Positions 1-5,513 of a stretch of 5,513 bases of DNA are shown here, piece by piece. Under the pieces are notes generated by a model. The model did no database searches and was not told the DNA's origin. It saw nothing but the letters and a program-made list of their open reading frames with translations. Source of the stretch: Ignavibacteriales bacterium CG12_big_fil_rev_8_21_14_0_65_30_8 (lineage in GTDB: Bacteria; Bacteroidota; Ignavibacteria; Ignavibacteriales; Ignavibacteriaceae). The stretch is taken from assembly GCA_002783525.1 (NCBI GenBank), contig PFGS01000259.1, forward strand, positions 1 through 5,513, in the 5' to 3' direction. The translations under genes were made by a program, and so were the position numbers. How positions within the stretch are numbered: the stretch's first letter is position 1; each line of letters starts with the position of its first letter.

Positions 1-353
1 CTGAAAACAATTGCGCTAAGAATTCCCCATTTTAATATATGAGGCTGTGAACTGTTAGGTACTCCCATAACAGTAAAGATCATCAGAAAAACAAAAAGAT
101 TATCAACGGAAAGAGAATATTCTATTAGGTAGCCGGTTAAAAATTCAACAGCTTTAATGTGTCCGTTTTCAAGATAAAAGTAAAGGAATACACAAAATAA
201 TAAAGCAGTAGCTACCCAGATACTGCTCCACATAAGACTTTTTTTAATTCCTGCTTTGGTTTTTGAATGGTCTGTAAGGTAAAGATCAATTATAATAATA
301 GAAATTGCAATTGCTGAAAAGATAAACCAAAAAGTAGTTTCGTTAAATAGCAT
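1..353 (-). CDS. TerC/Alx-family integral membrane protein (N-terminal part, cut by window edge)
   Basis: This gene starts at ATG 353-351 and runs off the left edge, leaving 117 complete residues. It is the N-terminal part of a TerC-family membrane protein, closest by eye to the Alx branch. The diagnostic segment is at residues 72-92, where LTGYLIEYSLSVDNLFVFLM closely resembles the E. coli Alx segment around its conserved Glu and Asp-Asn (here E78, D84, N85). Hydrophobic segments lie at about 7-27 (with a buried D23), 41-61, 80-98 and from 109 onward. Family members sit in the inner membrane, and Alx/TerC proteins are linked to Mn2+ export or metal loading and to alkaline pH; the substrate here is not shown. 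An in-frame stop three codons upstream makes this ATG the first usable start. It follows pdaD after 6 bp without a clear SD, so it is probably cotranscribed with it. Family is secure; exact function is not. Confidence 0.9.
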   Translation of the reverse strand, partial: MLFNETTFWFIFSAIAISIIIIDLYLTDHSKTKAGIKKSLMWSSIWVATALLFCVFLYFYLENGHIKAVEFLTGYLIEYSLSVDNLFVFLMIFTVMGVPNSSQPHILKWGILSAIVF

Positions 354-359
354 ATGTTT

Positions 360-905
360 TTACGGTATTAAAATAGCTGCTGCAATTACTGTAGTCCATA
401 ATCCTTTTTTATTTCCTTGTGCAGATTGTGTAATGTTAAAAGACTTTACAATTTTACCTGACATTTTGTAAATATCTTCTCTTTCATTCCAATCAACATC
501 AGGATTAAAATCAACACCAAGAGTTGTAGCAAGCATAGTTGCAGCTAAATCTTCAGCATATTCACCTGCTACTTTTTCCGTTTCACCATAAGGATGATGC
601 TCTGATAAATAACCATACATTGATTTATCTTTTGGTAAAGCAACACCAATTGAAGAAGCAATCAGTCTGTTTGGTTCGTTAGTAGAGTTTCTTGCCATTA
701 CAGCAAAAGTAATTTGTCCAGGTTTTAAAAGTTTTACACCAGATTCTCTTGTAATTCGTTTACAATTAGTTGGGTAGATACTACTTACTGTAACAAGATT
801 ACACATATGGACACCTGCACTTCTTAAAGCAAGTTCAAATGAAGATAAATAGTTTTTATCTATTCCTACTCCTTTTGTGAAAAATATTTTTTTAGGTAAA
901 AACAA
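360..905 (-). CDS. pdaD: Pyruvoyl-dependent arginine decarboxylase
   Basis: The product (181 residues from the chosen start) decarboxylates arginine to agmatine and CO2, the first step of polyamine synthesis through agmatine, and uses a self-made pyruvoyl group instead of PLP. The self-cleavage motif VSSIYP is visible: cleavage is expected between S41 and S42, with S42 becoming the pyruvoyl group of the alpha chain. N36 lies six residues before S42, as Asn47 does before Ser53 in the M. jannaschii enzyme, and E102 in GYLSEHHPYGE matches its catalytic Glu109. The C-terminal SAQGNKKGLWTTVIAAA segment is typical of bacterial members. I chose the TTG at 905-903 because GAGGAGG (917-911) lies 5 bases before it, and the protein then begins MFLPKKIFFTKGVG, a usual N-terminus for the family. 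A longer reading from TTG 926 would add seven residues encoded by the SD itself. The gene begins one base after the tyrS stop, which implies translational coupling. It is likely cytoplasmic and homotrimeric. Confidence 0.93.
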   Translation of the reverse strand: MFLPKKIFFTKGVGIDKNYLSSFELALRSAGVHMCNLVTVSSIYPTNCKRITRESGVKLLKPGQITFAVMARNSTNEPNRLIASSIGVALPKDKSMYGYLSEHHPYGETEKVAGEYAEDLAATMLATTLGVDFNPDVDWNEREDIYKMSGKIVKSFNITQSAQGNKKGLWTTVIAAAILIP

Positions 906-906
906 C

Positions 907-2145
907 TCAGCCTCCTCTTGTATCAATTTTTAGTTTAATAAATTTTCTTTTGCCGACTTTTAATATTTGTCCGTCTTTTATTTTGTTATTGAAAGTAATA
1001 TCATCAACTTTTTCACCATCAAGAGAAACTCCACCTTGTTGAACTAATCTCCTGGCTTCTCCCTTAGAAGATGCAAAATTAACTTTAATAATCAAATCTA
1101 TGATATTTATTTCTTTTATAGAAGTGGGAACGGTATATTCTTCTATTTCATCGGGGATATCTTTTTTTATAAAAATTTTATCAAACTTTTCTTCTGCAGA
1201 AATTGCAATTTTTTCATTGTAATACATTCTTACAAATGTTCTTGCTAATTTTCTTTTAGCATCTCTTGGATTGTTTTCAATTTCTTTTTTTAATTCTTTT
1301 AATTCCTCTTTACTTACATCAGTGGCCAATTCAAAATAATTATATATTAAATTATCCTGAATAGAAAGTGTCCTACCGTAAATTTCATTTGGAGGATCAG
1401 AAATACCGATATAATTATCATAAGACTTGCTCATCTTTTCAACACCATCAGTTCCTACAATTAATGGCATAGTTAGAATAACCTGAGGTTCAAGGTCATG
1501 TTCTCTTTGTATATCTCTTCCAACCAGTAAATTAAATTTTTGATCTGTTCCACCTAATTCAACATCACTTTTAATCGCTACAGAATCCATTGCCTGTGCT
1601 AAAGGATAAAGAAGTTCGTGCATACTTATTGGAACTCCGGTTTTAAATCTTTTTGTAAAATCATCTCTTTCCAGCATTCTTGCAACTGTATATTTTGAAG
1701 AAAGTCTTATCACATCTTCAAAATTCATTTTGCTTAACCAGTCAGAATTATGAACAATTTTTGTTTTTTCTTTATCTAAAATTTTAGCAGCTTGTTCAAA
1801 ATATGACTCACCGTTTTTTCTTGCTTCTTCTAATGAAAGGGGAGGGCGAGTTACATTTCTGCCGGATGGATCGCCGATCATGCCCGTAAAATCTCCAACT
1901 ATTAAAACAGCCTGATGACCTAAAATTTGAAATAGAGCAAGTTTCCTTAAAACCACAGAATGCCCGACGTGTAGATCCGGTCTGCTTGGATCACAACCGA
2001 GTTTAATTATTAGTTGATTCTTTGATTTGATCGATCTTTCAATTTTTGATACTAACTCTTCTTCCGGGATAATTTCAGATGCACCTCTTTTTATTAGGTC
2101 CATTTGTTCATTTAGAGGTGGAAAACTTATAGGGGTATTGCTCAT
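907..2145 (-). CDS. tyrS: Tyrosyl-tRNA synthetase (class I, bacterial, S4-domain type)
   Basis: The 412-residue product charges tRNA-Tyr with tyrosine in the cytoplasm using ATP. The class I catalytic domain spans about 1-260. Its HIGH signature is HVGH at 59-62, in the context KLGCDPSRPDLHVGH typical of the TyrRS subtype of about 400-420 residues. GGTDQ at 198-202 lies in the tyrosine and adenylate pocket, and KMSKS at 237-241 is intact. A helical anticodon-binding region follows (about 260-335), then a C-terminal S4-like RNA-binding domain (about 345-405) with SSKGEARRLVQQGGVSLDG. All key elements are present and the length is normal. The ATG at 2145 has no SD; an internal Met at residue 15 is possible, but the extra N-terminal residues resemble those of homologues. 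The last residues, Asp-Thr-Arg-Gly-Gly, encode the SD of the next gene. The 62-bp leader to smpB has no obvious T-box or attenuator and holds a candidate promoter. Confidence 0.97.
   Translation of the reverse strand: MSNTPISFPPLNEQMDLIKRGASEIIPEEELVSKIERSIKSKNQLIIKLGCDPSRPDLHVGHSVVLRKLALFQILGHQAVLIVGDFTGMIGDPSGRNVTRPPLSLEEARKNGESYFEQAAKILDKEKTKIVHNSDWLSKMNFEDVIRLSSKYTVARMLERDDFTKRFKTGVPISMHELLYPLAQAMDSVAIKSDVELGGTDQKFNLLVGRDIQREHDLEPQVILTMPLIVGTDGVEKMSKSYDNYIGISDPPNEIYGRTLSIQDNLIYNYFELATDVSKEELKELKKEIENNPRDAKRKLARTFVRMYYNEKIAISAEEKFDKIFIKKDIPDEIEEYTVPTSIKEINIIDLIIKVNFASSKGEARRLVQQGGVSLDGEKVDDITFNNKIKDGQILKVGKRKFIKLKIDTRGG
911..917 (-). promoter_or_regulatory. Shine-Dalgarno site of pdaD inside the tyrS 3' end
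   Basis: On the minus strand the bases GAGGAGG lie within the final Arg-Gly-Gly codons of tyrS, and CTGAG separates them from the TTG start of pdaD. AGGAGG is a full match to the canonical SD core. It is the only strong SD next to any start in this window, and it decides the pdaD start codon. The spacing suits ribosomes that end tyrS and reinitiate on pdaD. Confidence 0.8.
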
Positions 2146-2171
2146 TTAGTATAATTTTGTTTTAGAATTTT

Positions 2172-2202
2172 GAAAAATAGTAGTTACAATTATAATAACA
2201 AA
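2172..2202 (-). promoter_or_regulatory. Candidate Bacteroidota-type promoter of tyrS-pdaD-terC
   Basis: On the minus strand TTTG (2202-2199) is followed after exactly 19 bases by TATTTTTC (2179-2172). This fits the Bacteroidota primary sigma consensus TTTG and TAnnTTTG in all but the last base. It lies wholly in the gap between smpB and tyrS and predicts a start around 2168, giving a 5' UTR of roughly 20 bases. AT-rich DNA yields such matches easily, but the smpB upstream region has the same layout and spacing. Confidence 0.42.
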
Positions 2203-2207
2203 TAGAA

Positions 2208-2663
2208 TTAAAAATTTATATTTCTTTCCTGATCTCTTTGAATATCTCGTTTTTTAATGCTCTCTCTCTTATCGTAGACTTTTTTACCTTTGGCAAGTGC
2301 TAATTCAACTTTAACTTTACCGTTCTTAAAGTATAATCTATAAGGAATTAGTGTCAATCCTTTTTCATTTATTTTGCCAATTAACTTTTTTATTTCACTT
2401 CTATTTAAAAGTAATTTCCTATCTCTTACAGGTTCGTGATTATTTATGTTTCCGTGTTTATACGGACTAATATGCATTCCTATTAGCCAAATTTCATTTT
2501 TTCTTATGGAAGCATAGCTGTCAACAAAATTAGTTTTCCCTTCCCTTAATGACTTTACCTCTGTCCCTTGTAAAACTATTCCGGCTTCAATAGTTTGAAG
2601 AAAAATATACTCGTGCTTGGCTTTTCTGTTTACAGAAATATTCTTTTGTTTGTCAGATTCCAC
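2208..2663 (-). CDS. smpB: SsrA-binding protein SmpB (trans-translation)
   Basis: The 151-residue product binds tmRNA (SsrA) and carries it to ribosomes stalled on mRNAs without a stop codon, so that the nascent chain is tagged and the ribosome released. The protein is full length for the family. Recognisable segments are NRKAKHEY (12-19), EAGIVLQGTEVKSLR (26-40) of the OB-fold core, HISPY (64-68), HEPVRDRKLLL (76-86) and the C-terminal core LALAKGKKVYDKRE (121-134). A basic tail follows (135-151), which in known structures forms a helix in the empty mRNA channel. The GTG start at 2663 is the only plausible one: upstream in frame are TTA, ATA and then a stop. No clear SD is seen. The partner tmRNA gene is not in this window. 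tyrS follows 62 bp downstream on the same strand. Confidence 0.96.
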   Translation of the reverse strand: MESDKQKNISVNRKAKHEYIFLQTIEAGIVLQGTEVKSLREGKTNFVDSYASIRKNEIWLIGMHISPYKHGNINNHEPVRDRKLLLNRSEIKKLIGKINEKGLTLIPYRLYFKNGKVKVELALAKGKKVYDKRESIKKRDIQRDQERNINF

Positions 2664-2671
2664 TAATATTT

Positions 2672-2712
2672 AAATATGTTTAATTAAAAGATAAATTGAA
2701 TGATCAAAATTA
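2672..2712 (+). repeat. Imperfect direct repeat, copy 1
   Basis: This stretch aligns with 2764-2798. Shared blocks in order are AAATAT, TTAATTA, AAG, TTGAAT, ATCAAAA and TTA. This copy has two extra bases after AAATAT, five extra bases before TTGAAT and one base fewer in the A run. Apart from these gaps only two aligned positions differ. The copy lies in the smpB-pabBC divergent region and includes a TTG that opens a 9-codon frame (2696-2725) resembling the start of pabBC. A role is not known. Confidence 0.55.
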
Positions 2713-2716
2713 CAAA
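2686..2716 (-). promoter_or_regulatory. Candidate Bacteroidota-type promoter of smpB
   Basis: On the minus strand TTTG (2716-2713) is followed after 19 bases by TATCTTTT (2693-2686), matching TTTG and TAnnTTTG except at the last base. The predicted start near 2682 would leave a 5' UTR of about 20 bases before the GTG of smpB. The spacing is identical to that of the tyrS candidate. The -7 box overlaps the first copy of the direct repeat in this divergent region. Confidence 0.42.
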
Positions 2717-2763
2717 AAATGTTAATTATCCATAGAATATATAAATTTATAAGACAATTCAAT

Positions 2764-2798
2764 AAATATTTAATTAGAAGTTGAATAATCAAAAATTA
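2764..2798 (+). repeat. Imperfect direct repeat, copy 2, spanning the pabBC start
   Basis: This is the partner of 2672-2712. The TTGAATAATCAAAAATTA block at its end is the first six codons of pabBC, so the repeat covers the translation start itself. The copies are about 85-92 bp apart. It may be a decayed short duplication of the start region or a pair of binding sites; the sequence alone cannot decide. Confidence 0.55.
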
Positions 2799-4613
2799 GA
2801 AAATATACTTGGTTATATATTAGAGAATAAGTATTCTGCTCTTTTCTATACACCCCCAATTTATAAAAATGCAGTTTCTTATATATTTAAGAAACCTAAA
2901 AAAACTATAACAGAAAAAACAATTCTTGGTATTAATAATGCTCTAAAAATTTTAGACAGAAAAAATTTATATTCTTATTCATTAATTGATTATGAGACAT
3001 GTTATATTTTTGAAAAGAGATTGAATAAATATTACAAGGAGAAAAAAGATACAATAGTCATAAACATTTTTAACAAAAATAATTTTAACAAAATAAATTC
3101 TAAAAATATTGAAATTGGTGAATTTGATAAGAATCAATTTAAGATTAAAAATTACAAACTAAACACTAACAAAAGTGAATACACGAAAAATATTAAAAAA
3201 ATAAAAAAGCATTTAACTGCCGGTGATACCTACCAAGTTAATTATACTATCAAAAGTTCATTTAATTTTTCAGGTGATTATATCTCTTTATTTAAAGCTC
3301 TAATTTTTAACCAATCTGCAAAATATTCAGCATTTATAAATCTTGGTGATAAAATATTAATATCAATTTCACCGGAATTATTCTTTGAAATTAAAGATGA
3401 TGTAATTACAACAATACCAATGAAAGGAACAAATAAAAGGGGAAAGAATATTGAGGAGGACCATAAGAGTAATTCATTACTGAAAACAAGTATAAAAGAC
3501 AGAGCAGAAAATGTTATGATAGTTGATTTGCTTAGAAACGATTTAGGTAGATTTTGCAAATACGGAAGTATAAAAGCGAATGAACTTTTTGCAATTGAGA
3601 AATATGAATCACTTTTCCAAATGGTATCAAAAGTGACTGGGAAACTGAATAAAAATGCAAAAGTAAGTGATGTTATAAAAAATATTTTCCCCTGCGGTTC
3701 CGTTACAGGTGCACCTAAAATAAGAACAATGGATTTGATAAATGAATTAGAAAAAGAAAAAAGAGGAATGTATACCGGTTCAATTGGAGTAATTGAAAAC
3801 AACAGAGCAATATTTAATGTAGCAATCAGAACTATGGAAATAGAAAAAAGATCAGGCAAGGGTACAATGGGTTTAGGAAGCGGAATTGTAATTGACAGTG
3901 ATGCTAAAAAGGAATTTGAAGAAGTAAAATTAAAAGGACAATTTTTAAGAAATCCAAATAATTATTTTGAATTGTTTGAGACAATGCTGATAAAGGATGG
4001 AAAAATTAATGATTGGCACAAACATGTTAAAAGAATTAAAAATTCAGCTGAATACTTTTTGTTTAATTTTTTCGAAAATAATTTTGATATAATTAAAAAT
4101 AAAATCTTAAAGTCTGTTAATAAAAATAAAACCTATAGAATAAAAATATTATTAAAAAAGAGTGGGGAATTAGATTATAAAGTTTCAGAATATTCCAGAC
4201 CTAAAGTCAGAATAAAGATTAAAATATCAAAGAAGAAAATTATGAGTAATAATTCCTTCCAATCTTTTAAGACAACGAACAGAAGACTTTATGAAGATGA
4301 ATTAACTAAATATAGAAAAAAAGATTTTTTTGAAGTGATCTTTTTTAATGAAAAAGATGAACTTGCTGAAGGATCTATCACAAATATATTTGTAAAAATT
4401 GGTGATGAATGGATAACTCCCCAAATTAGCTGCGGGATACTAAATGGTATTGAAAGAAATAAATTTTTAAGAAAAAATAAAAAGAATAAAGAAACTATAA
4501 TTAAAAAAGAAGATTTAGAAAAAGCAGAAAATATAATGCTGACTAATTCATTGATCGGCAGTTTAAAAGTTGATGAATTACATTTTGATACTGATAAAAT
4601 ATCTTACTATTGA
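2781..4613 (+). CDS. pabBC: Bifunctional aminodeoxychorismate synthase component I / aminodeoxychorismate lyase (PabB-PabC fusion)
   Basis: This 610-residue fusion makes p-aminobenzoate for folate. The PabB part (about 15-390) converts chorismate and ammonia to 4-amino-4-deoxychorismate; the PabC part (about 395-605), a class IV PLP enzyme, releases pyruvate to give p-aminobenzoate. PabB signatures are PMKGTNKRG (213-221), DRAENVMIVDLLRNDLGR (240-257), GSVTGAPK (306-313), YTGSIGVI (331-338) and GLGSGIV (364-370). K215 in the KGT motif fits PabB rather than anthranilate synthase TrpE, which usually has Ala there. PabC signatures are FELFETMLIKDGKI (396-409), K497 in KTTNRRLYE as the likely PLP lysine, EGSITNIF (530-537) and CGILNGIER (551-559). 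No PabA glutaminase is nearby, so ammonia must come from a glutaminase encoded elsewhere, perhaps TrpG. The TTG at 2781 is used because an in-frame TAG lies two codons upstream and no other good start precedes the conserved FYTPPIY. There is no spaced SD. The protein is Lys/Asn/Ile-rich, as expected from the AT-rich composition. Confidence 0.93.
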   Translation: MNNQKLENILGYILENKYSALFYTPPIYKNAVSYIFKKPKKTITEKTILGINNALKILDRKNLYSYSLIDYETCYIFEKRLNKYYKEKKDTIVINIFNKNNFNKINSKNIEIGEFDKNQFKIKNYKLNTNKSEYTKNIKKIKKHLTAGDTYQVNYTIKSSFNFSGDYISLFKALIFNQSAKYSAFINLGDKILISISPELFFEIKDDVITTIPMKGTNKRGKNIEEDHKSNSLLKTSIKDRAENVMIVDLLRNDLGRFCKYGSIKANELFAIEKYESLFQMVSKVTGKLNKNAKVSDVIKNIFPCGSVTGAPKIRTMDLINELEKEKRGMYTGSIGVIENNRAIFNVAIRTMEIEKRSGKGTMGLGSGIVIDSDAKKEFEEVKLKGQFLRNPNNYFELFETMLIKDGKINDWHKHVKRIKNSAEYFLFNFFENNFDIIKNKILKSVNKNKTYRIKILLKKSGELDYKVSEYSRPKVRIKIKISKKKIMSNNSFQSFKTTNRRLYEDELTKYRKKDFFEVIFFNEKDELAEGSITNIFVKIGDEWITPQISCGILNGIERNKFLRKNKKNKETIIKKEDLEKAENIMLTNSLIGSLKVDELHFDTDKISYY

Positions 4614-4671
4614 ATTTATTAAAGAAAATTATTATTTAATTATTAGTTAATTAATATTTAGTGGGGATTTT

Positions 4672-5513
4672 ATGAAAAATATTAAATATTTATTATTCGG
4701 TTTACTATTTATTTTAGCAATTATATCCGGCTGTGTAAATAGTGTTGATTCATCAAATCCTACAATTGTAACCGGTCCTGCAGGAACAATTACAATATAT
4801 TCCCCGGCAACAGATGATTCAGTTTCTTATGAATCAACATTAATAAATTATTTAATTGTACCAACTGCGGGAATACAGTCTGTTGAATTATATATAAACG
4901 GTAATTTTAATAGTAATTATTTCCCTTCAGTTGAAACTTCACAACCATTAACATTAGCTTTTGATCCTTTACAAATTGGAAATCGGTTTAGTTATTTCCT
5001 TAAATATTATGACACTAACGGTTCTTTTGCATTTAGCGATACGATGTCGAATATTCTGATAACAAAAATTAGAGTTCCACCATACGCGCCATTCAATTTA
5101 TCTCTTAATAAAATTTCTTCTTCTGTAGTTAATATTTCATGGCAGGATAGTTCAAATGATGTGGCACTTTACCAAATATGGAGGAAAAACGGATTTTCCG
5201 GTACTTGGAATAATTTATTTGGAGATTTACCTCCTACAACATTTAATATGAACGACTATAGCATTACACCGGGTATAGTATATGTGTATAAAGTAAGGAG
5301 TAAAAATGATTTTGGTTATTCTGAGTTTAGTGCAAGTGCTAATCCGGATGGAGTAGGCAGTTCCGGGTTATTTGAGCCGCCAACTAATTTGGTTGTTACA
5401 CAAGTGAGTAGTGCGCCATATTCAGTTAGATTAAATTGGACTGATAATATACCAAACGAAAATTTCTTTAAGATAGAAAGAAATGATAATTTGTCTGTCT
5501 ATTCTGAATTCCA
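4672..5513 (+). CDS. Secreted lipoprotein with fibronectin type III domains (N-terminal part, cut by window edge)
   Basis: The frame opens at ATG 4672 and stays open to the right edge (280 complete residues). Residues 1-20 form a signal peptide with Lys at 2 and 5, a hydrophobic core and the lipobox ISGC; C21 is the expected lipidated cysteine, so the protein is probably anchored in a membrane outside the cytoplasm. Residues about 38-131 are beta-rich with the segment SVELYING, resembling a bacterial Ig-like fold. A fibronectin type III domain follows at about 137-225, with VNISWQDSSNDVALYQIWRK early and YVYKVRSKNDFGYSEFS at its end. A second begins near 234 with PPTNLVV and RLNWTDNIPNENFFKIER. 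Such modules suggest adhesion, cell-surface assembly or glycan binding, but no catalytic domain is visible and the specific role is unknown. GTGGGGA (4661-4667) just before the ATG is a weak SD-like stretch. The gene lies 58 bp after pabBC on the same strand; whether it is cotranscribed is unclear. Confidence 0.85.
   Translation, partial: MKNIKYLLFGLLFILAIISGCVNSVDSSNPTIVTGPAGTITIYSPATDDSVSYESTLINYLIVPTAGIQSVELYINGNFNSNYFPSVETSQPLTLAFDPLQIGNRFSYFLKYYDTNGSFAFSDTMSNILITKIRVPPYAPFNLSLNKISSSVVNISWQDSSNDVALYQIWRKNGFSGTWNNLFGDLPPTTFNMNDYSITPGIVYVYKVRSKNDFGYSEFSASANPDGVGSSGLFEPPTNLVVTQVSSAPYSVRLNWTDNIPNENFFKIERNDNLSVYSEF

Noticed and set aside
354..359. A manganese riboswitch ahead of the TerC/Alx gene
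   Set aside because: Only 6 bp separate it from pdaD, so no structured leader can fit directly upstream.
360..926. Longer pdaD reading from the TTG at 926
   Set aside because: Its extra residues are encoded by the GAGGAGG site, it has no SD of its own, and it overlaps the tyrS 3' end. The TTG at 905 is better placed.
2183..2199. Inverted repeat GTTA...TAAC in the smpB-tyrS gap as a terminator
   Set aside because: Only four pairs form before mismatches, and the stem is mostly A-T.
2645..2682. Plus-strand TTTG (2649-2652), 22 bases, TATGTTTA (2675-2682) as the pabBC promoter
   Set aside because: The match is looser than the two called promoters, it starts inside smpB coding sequence, and other TA-rich boxes nearby fit about as well.
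2664..2780. Perfect AT-only palindromes ATATTTAAATAT (2666), TATAAATTTATA (2740) and TAAATATTTA (2763)
   Set aside because: In a stretch of this length made almost only of A and T, about two 12-bp palindromes are expected by chance, so they are not evidence for an operator.
3278..3859. Long open frame on the minus strand (193 codons)
   Set aside because: It is antisense to the conserved PabB core of pabBC, where motifs are intact on the plus strand. Its hydrophobic product is what AT-rich antisense frames often give, and it resembles no family I know.
4614..4671. Inverted repeat TTAATTA-N5-TAATTAA (4636-4654) as a terminator of pabBC
   Set aside because: The stem is all A-T, only 7 bp, and no T run follows. 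It is too weak to call a terminator.

Overview
The window is AT-rich DNA from a bacterium that probably belongs to the FCB group (Bacteroidota, Chlorobiota or Ignavibacteriota). Four things point that way. Two candidate promoters have the TTTG-N19-TAnnTTT shape typical of the Bacteroidota primary sigma factor. Most start codons lack a clear Shine-Dalgarno (SD) sequence. The arginine decarboxylase is of the bacterial pyruvoyl type, and there is a lipoprotein with fibronectin type III repeats. The phylum is an inference; no rRNA or other marker for precise placement is present.

Layout: the left half (about 1-2663) reads on the minus strand in the order smpB (trans-translation factor), tyrS (tyrosyl-tRNA synthetase), pdaD (pyruvoyl-dependent arginine decarboxylase) and a TerC/Alx-family membrane protein cut by the window edge. 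tyrS, pdaD and the TerC gene are packed with 1-bp and 6-bp gaps and look like one transcript. smpB and tyrS each have a candidate promoter of their own. The right half reads on the plus strand: a fused pabB-pabC gene for p-aminobenzoate synthesis, then the start of a secreted lipoprotein that runs off the right edge. The 117-bp divergent region between smpB and pabBC is very AT-rich and carries an imperfect direct repeat, whose second copy contains the pabBC start codon.

The genes are mostly housekeeping: translation (smpB, tyrS), polyamine synthesis (pdaD) and folate precursor synthesis (pabBC). The least ordinary points are the pdaD SD buried in the last codons of tyrS, with a TTG start one base after the tyrS stop; the pairing of a proton-consuming decarboxylase with an Alx-like transporter; the repeat at the pabBC start; and the matching promoter pair. 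I found no RNA gene, mobile element, CRISPR array or convincing new defence or other accessory system.
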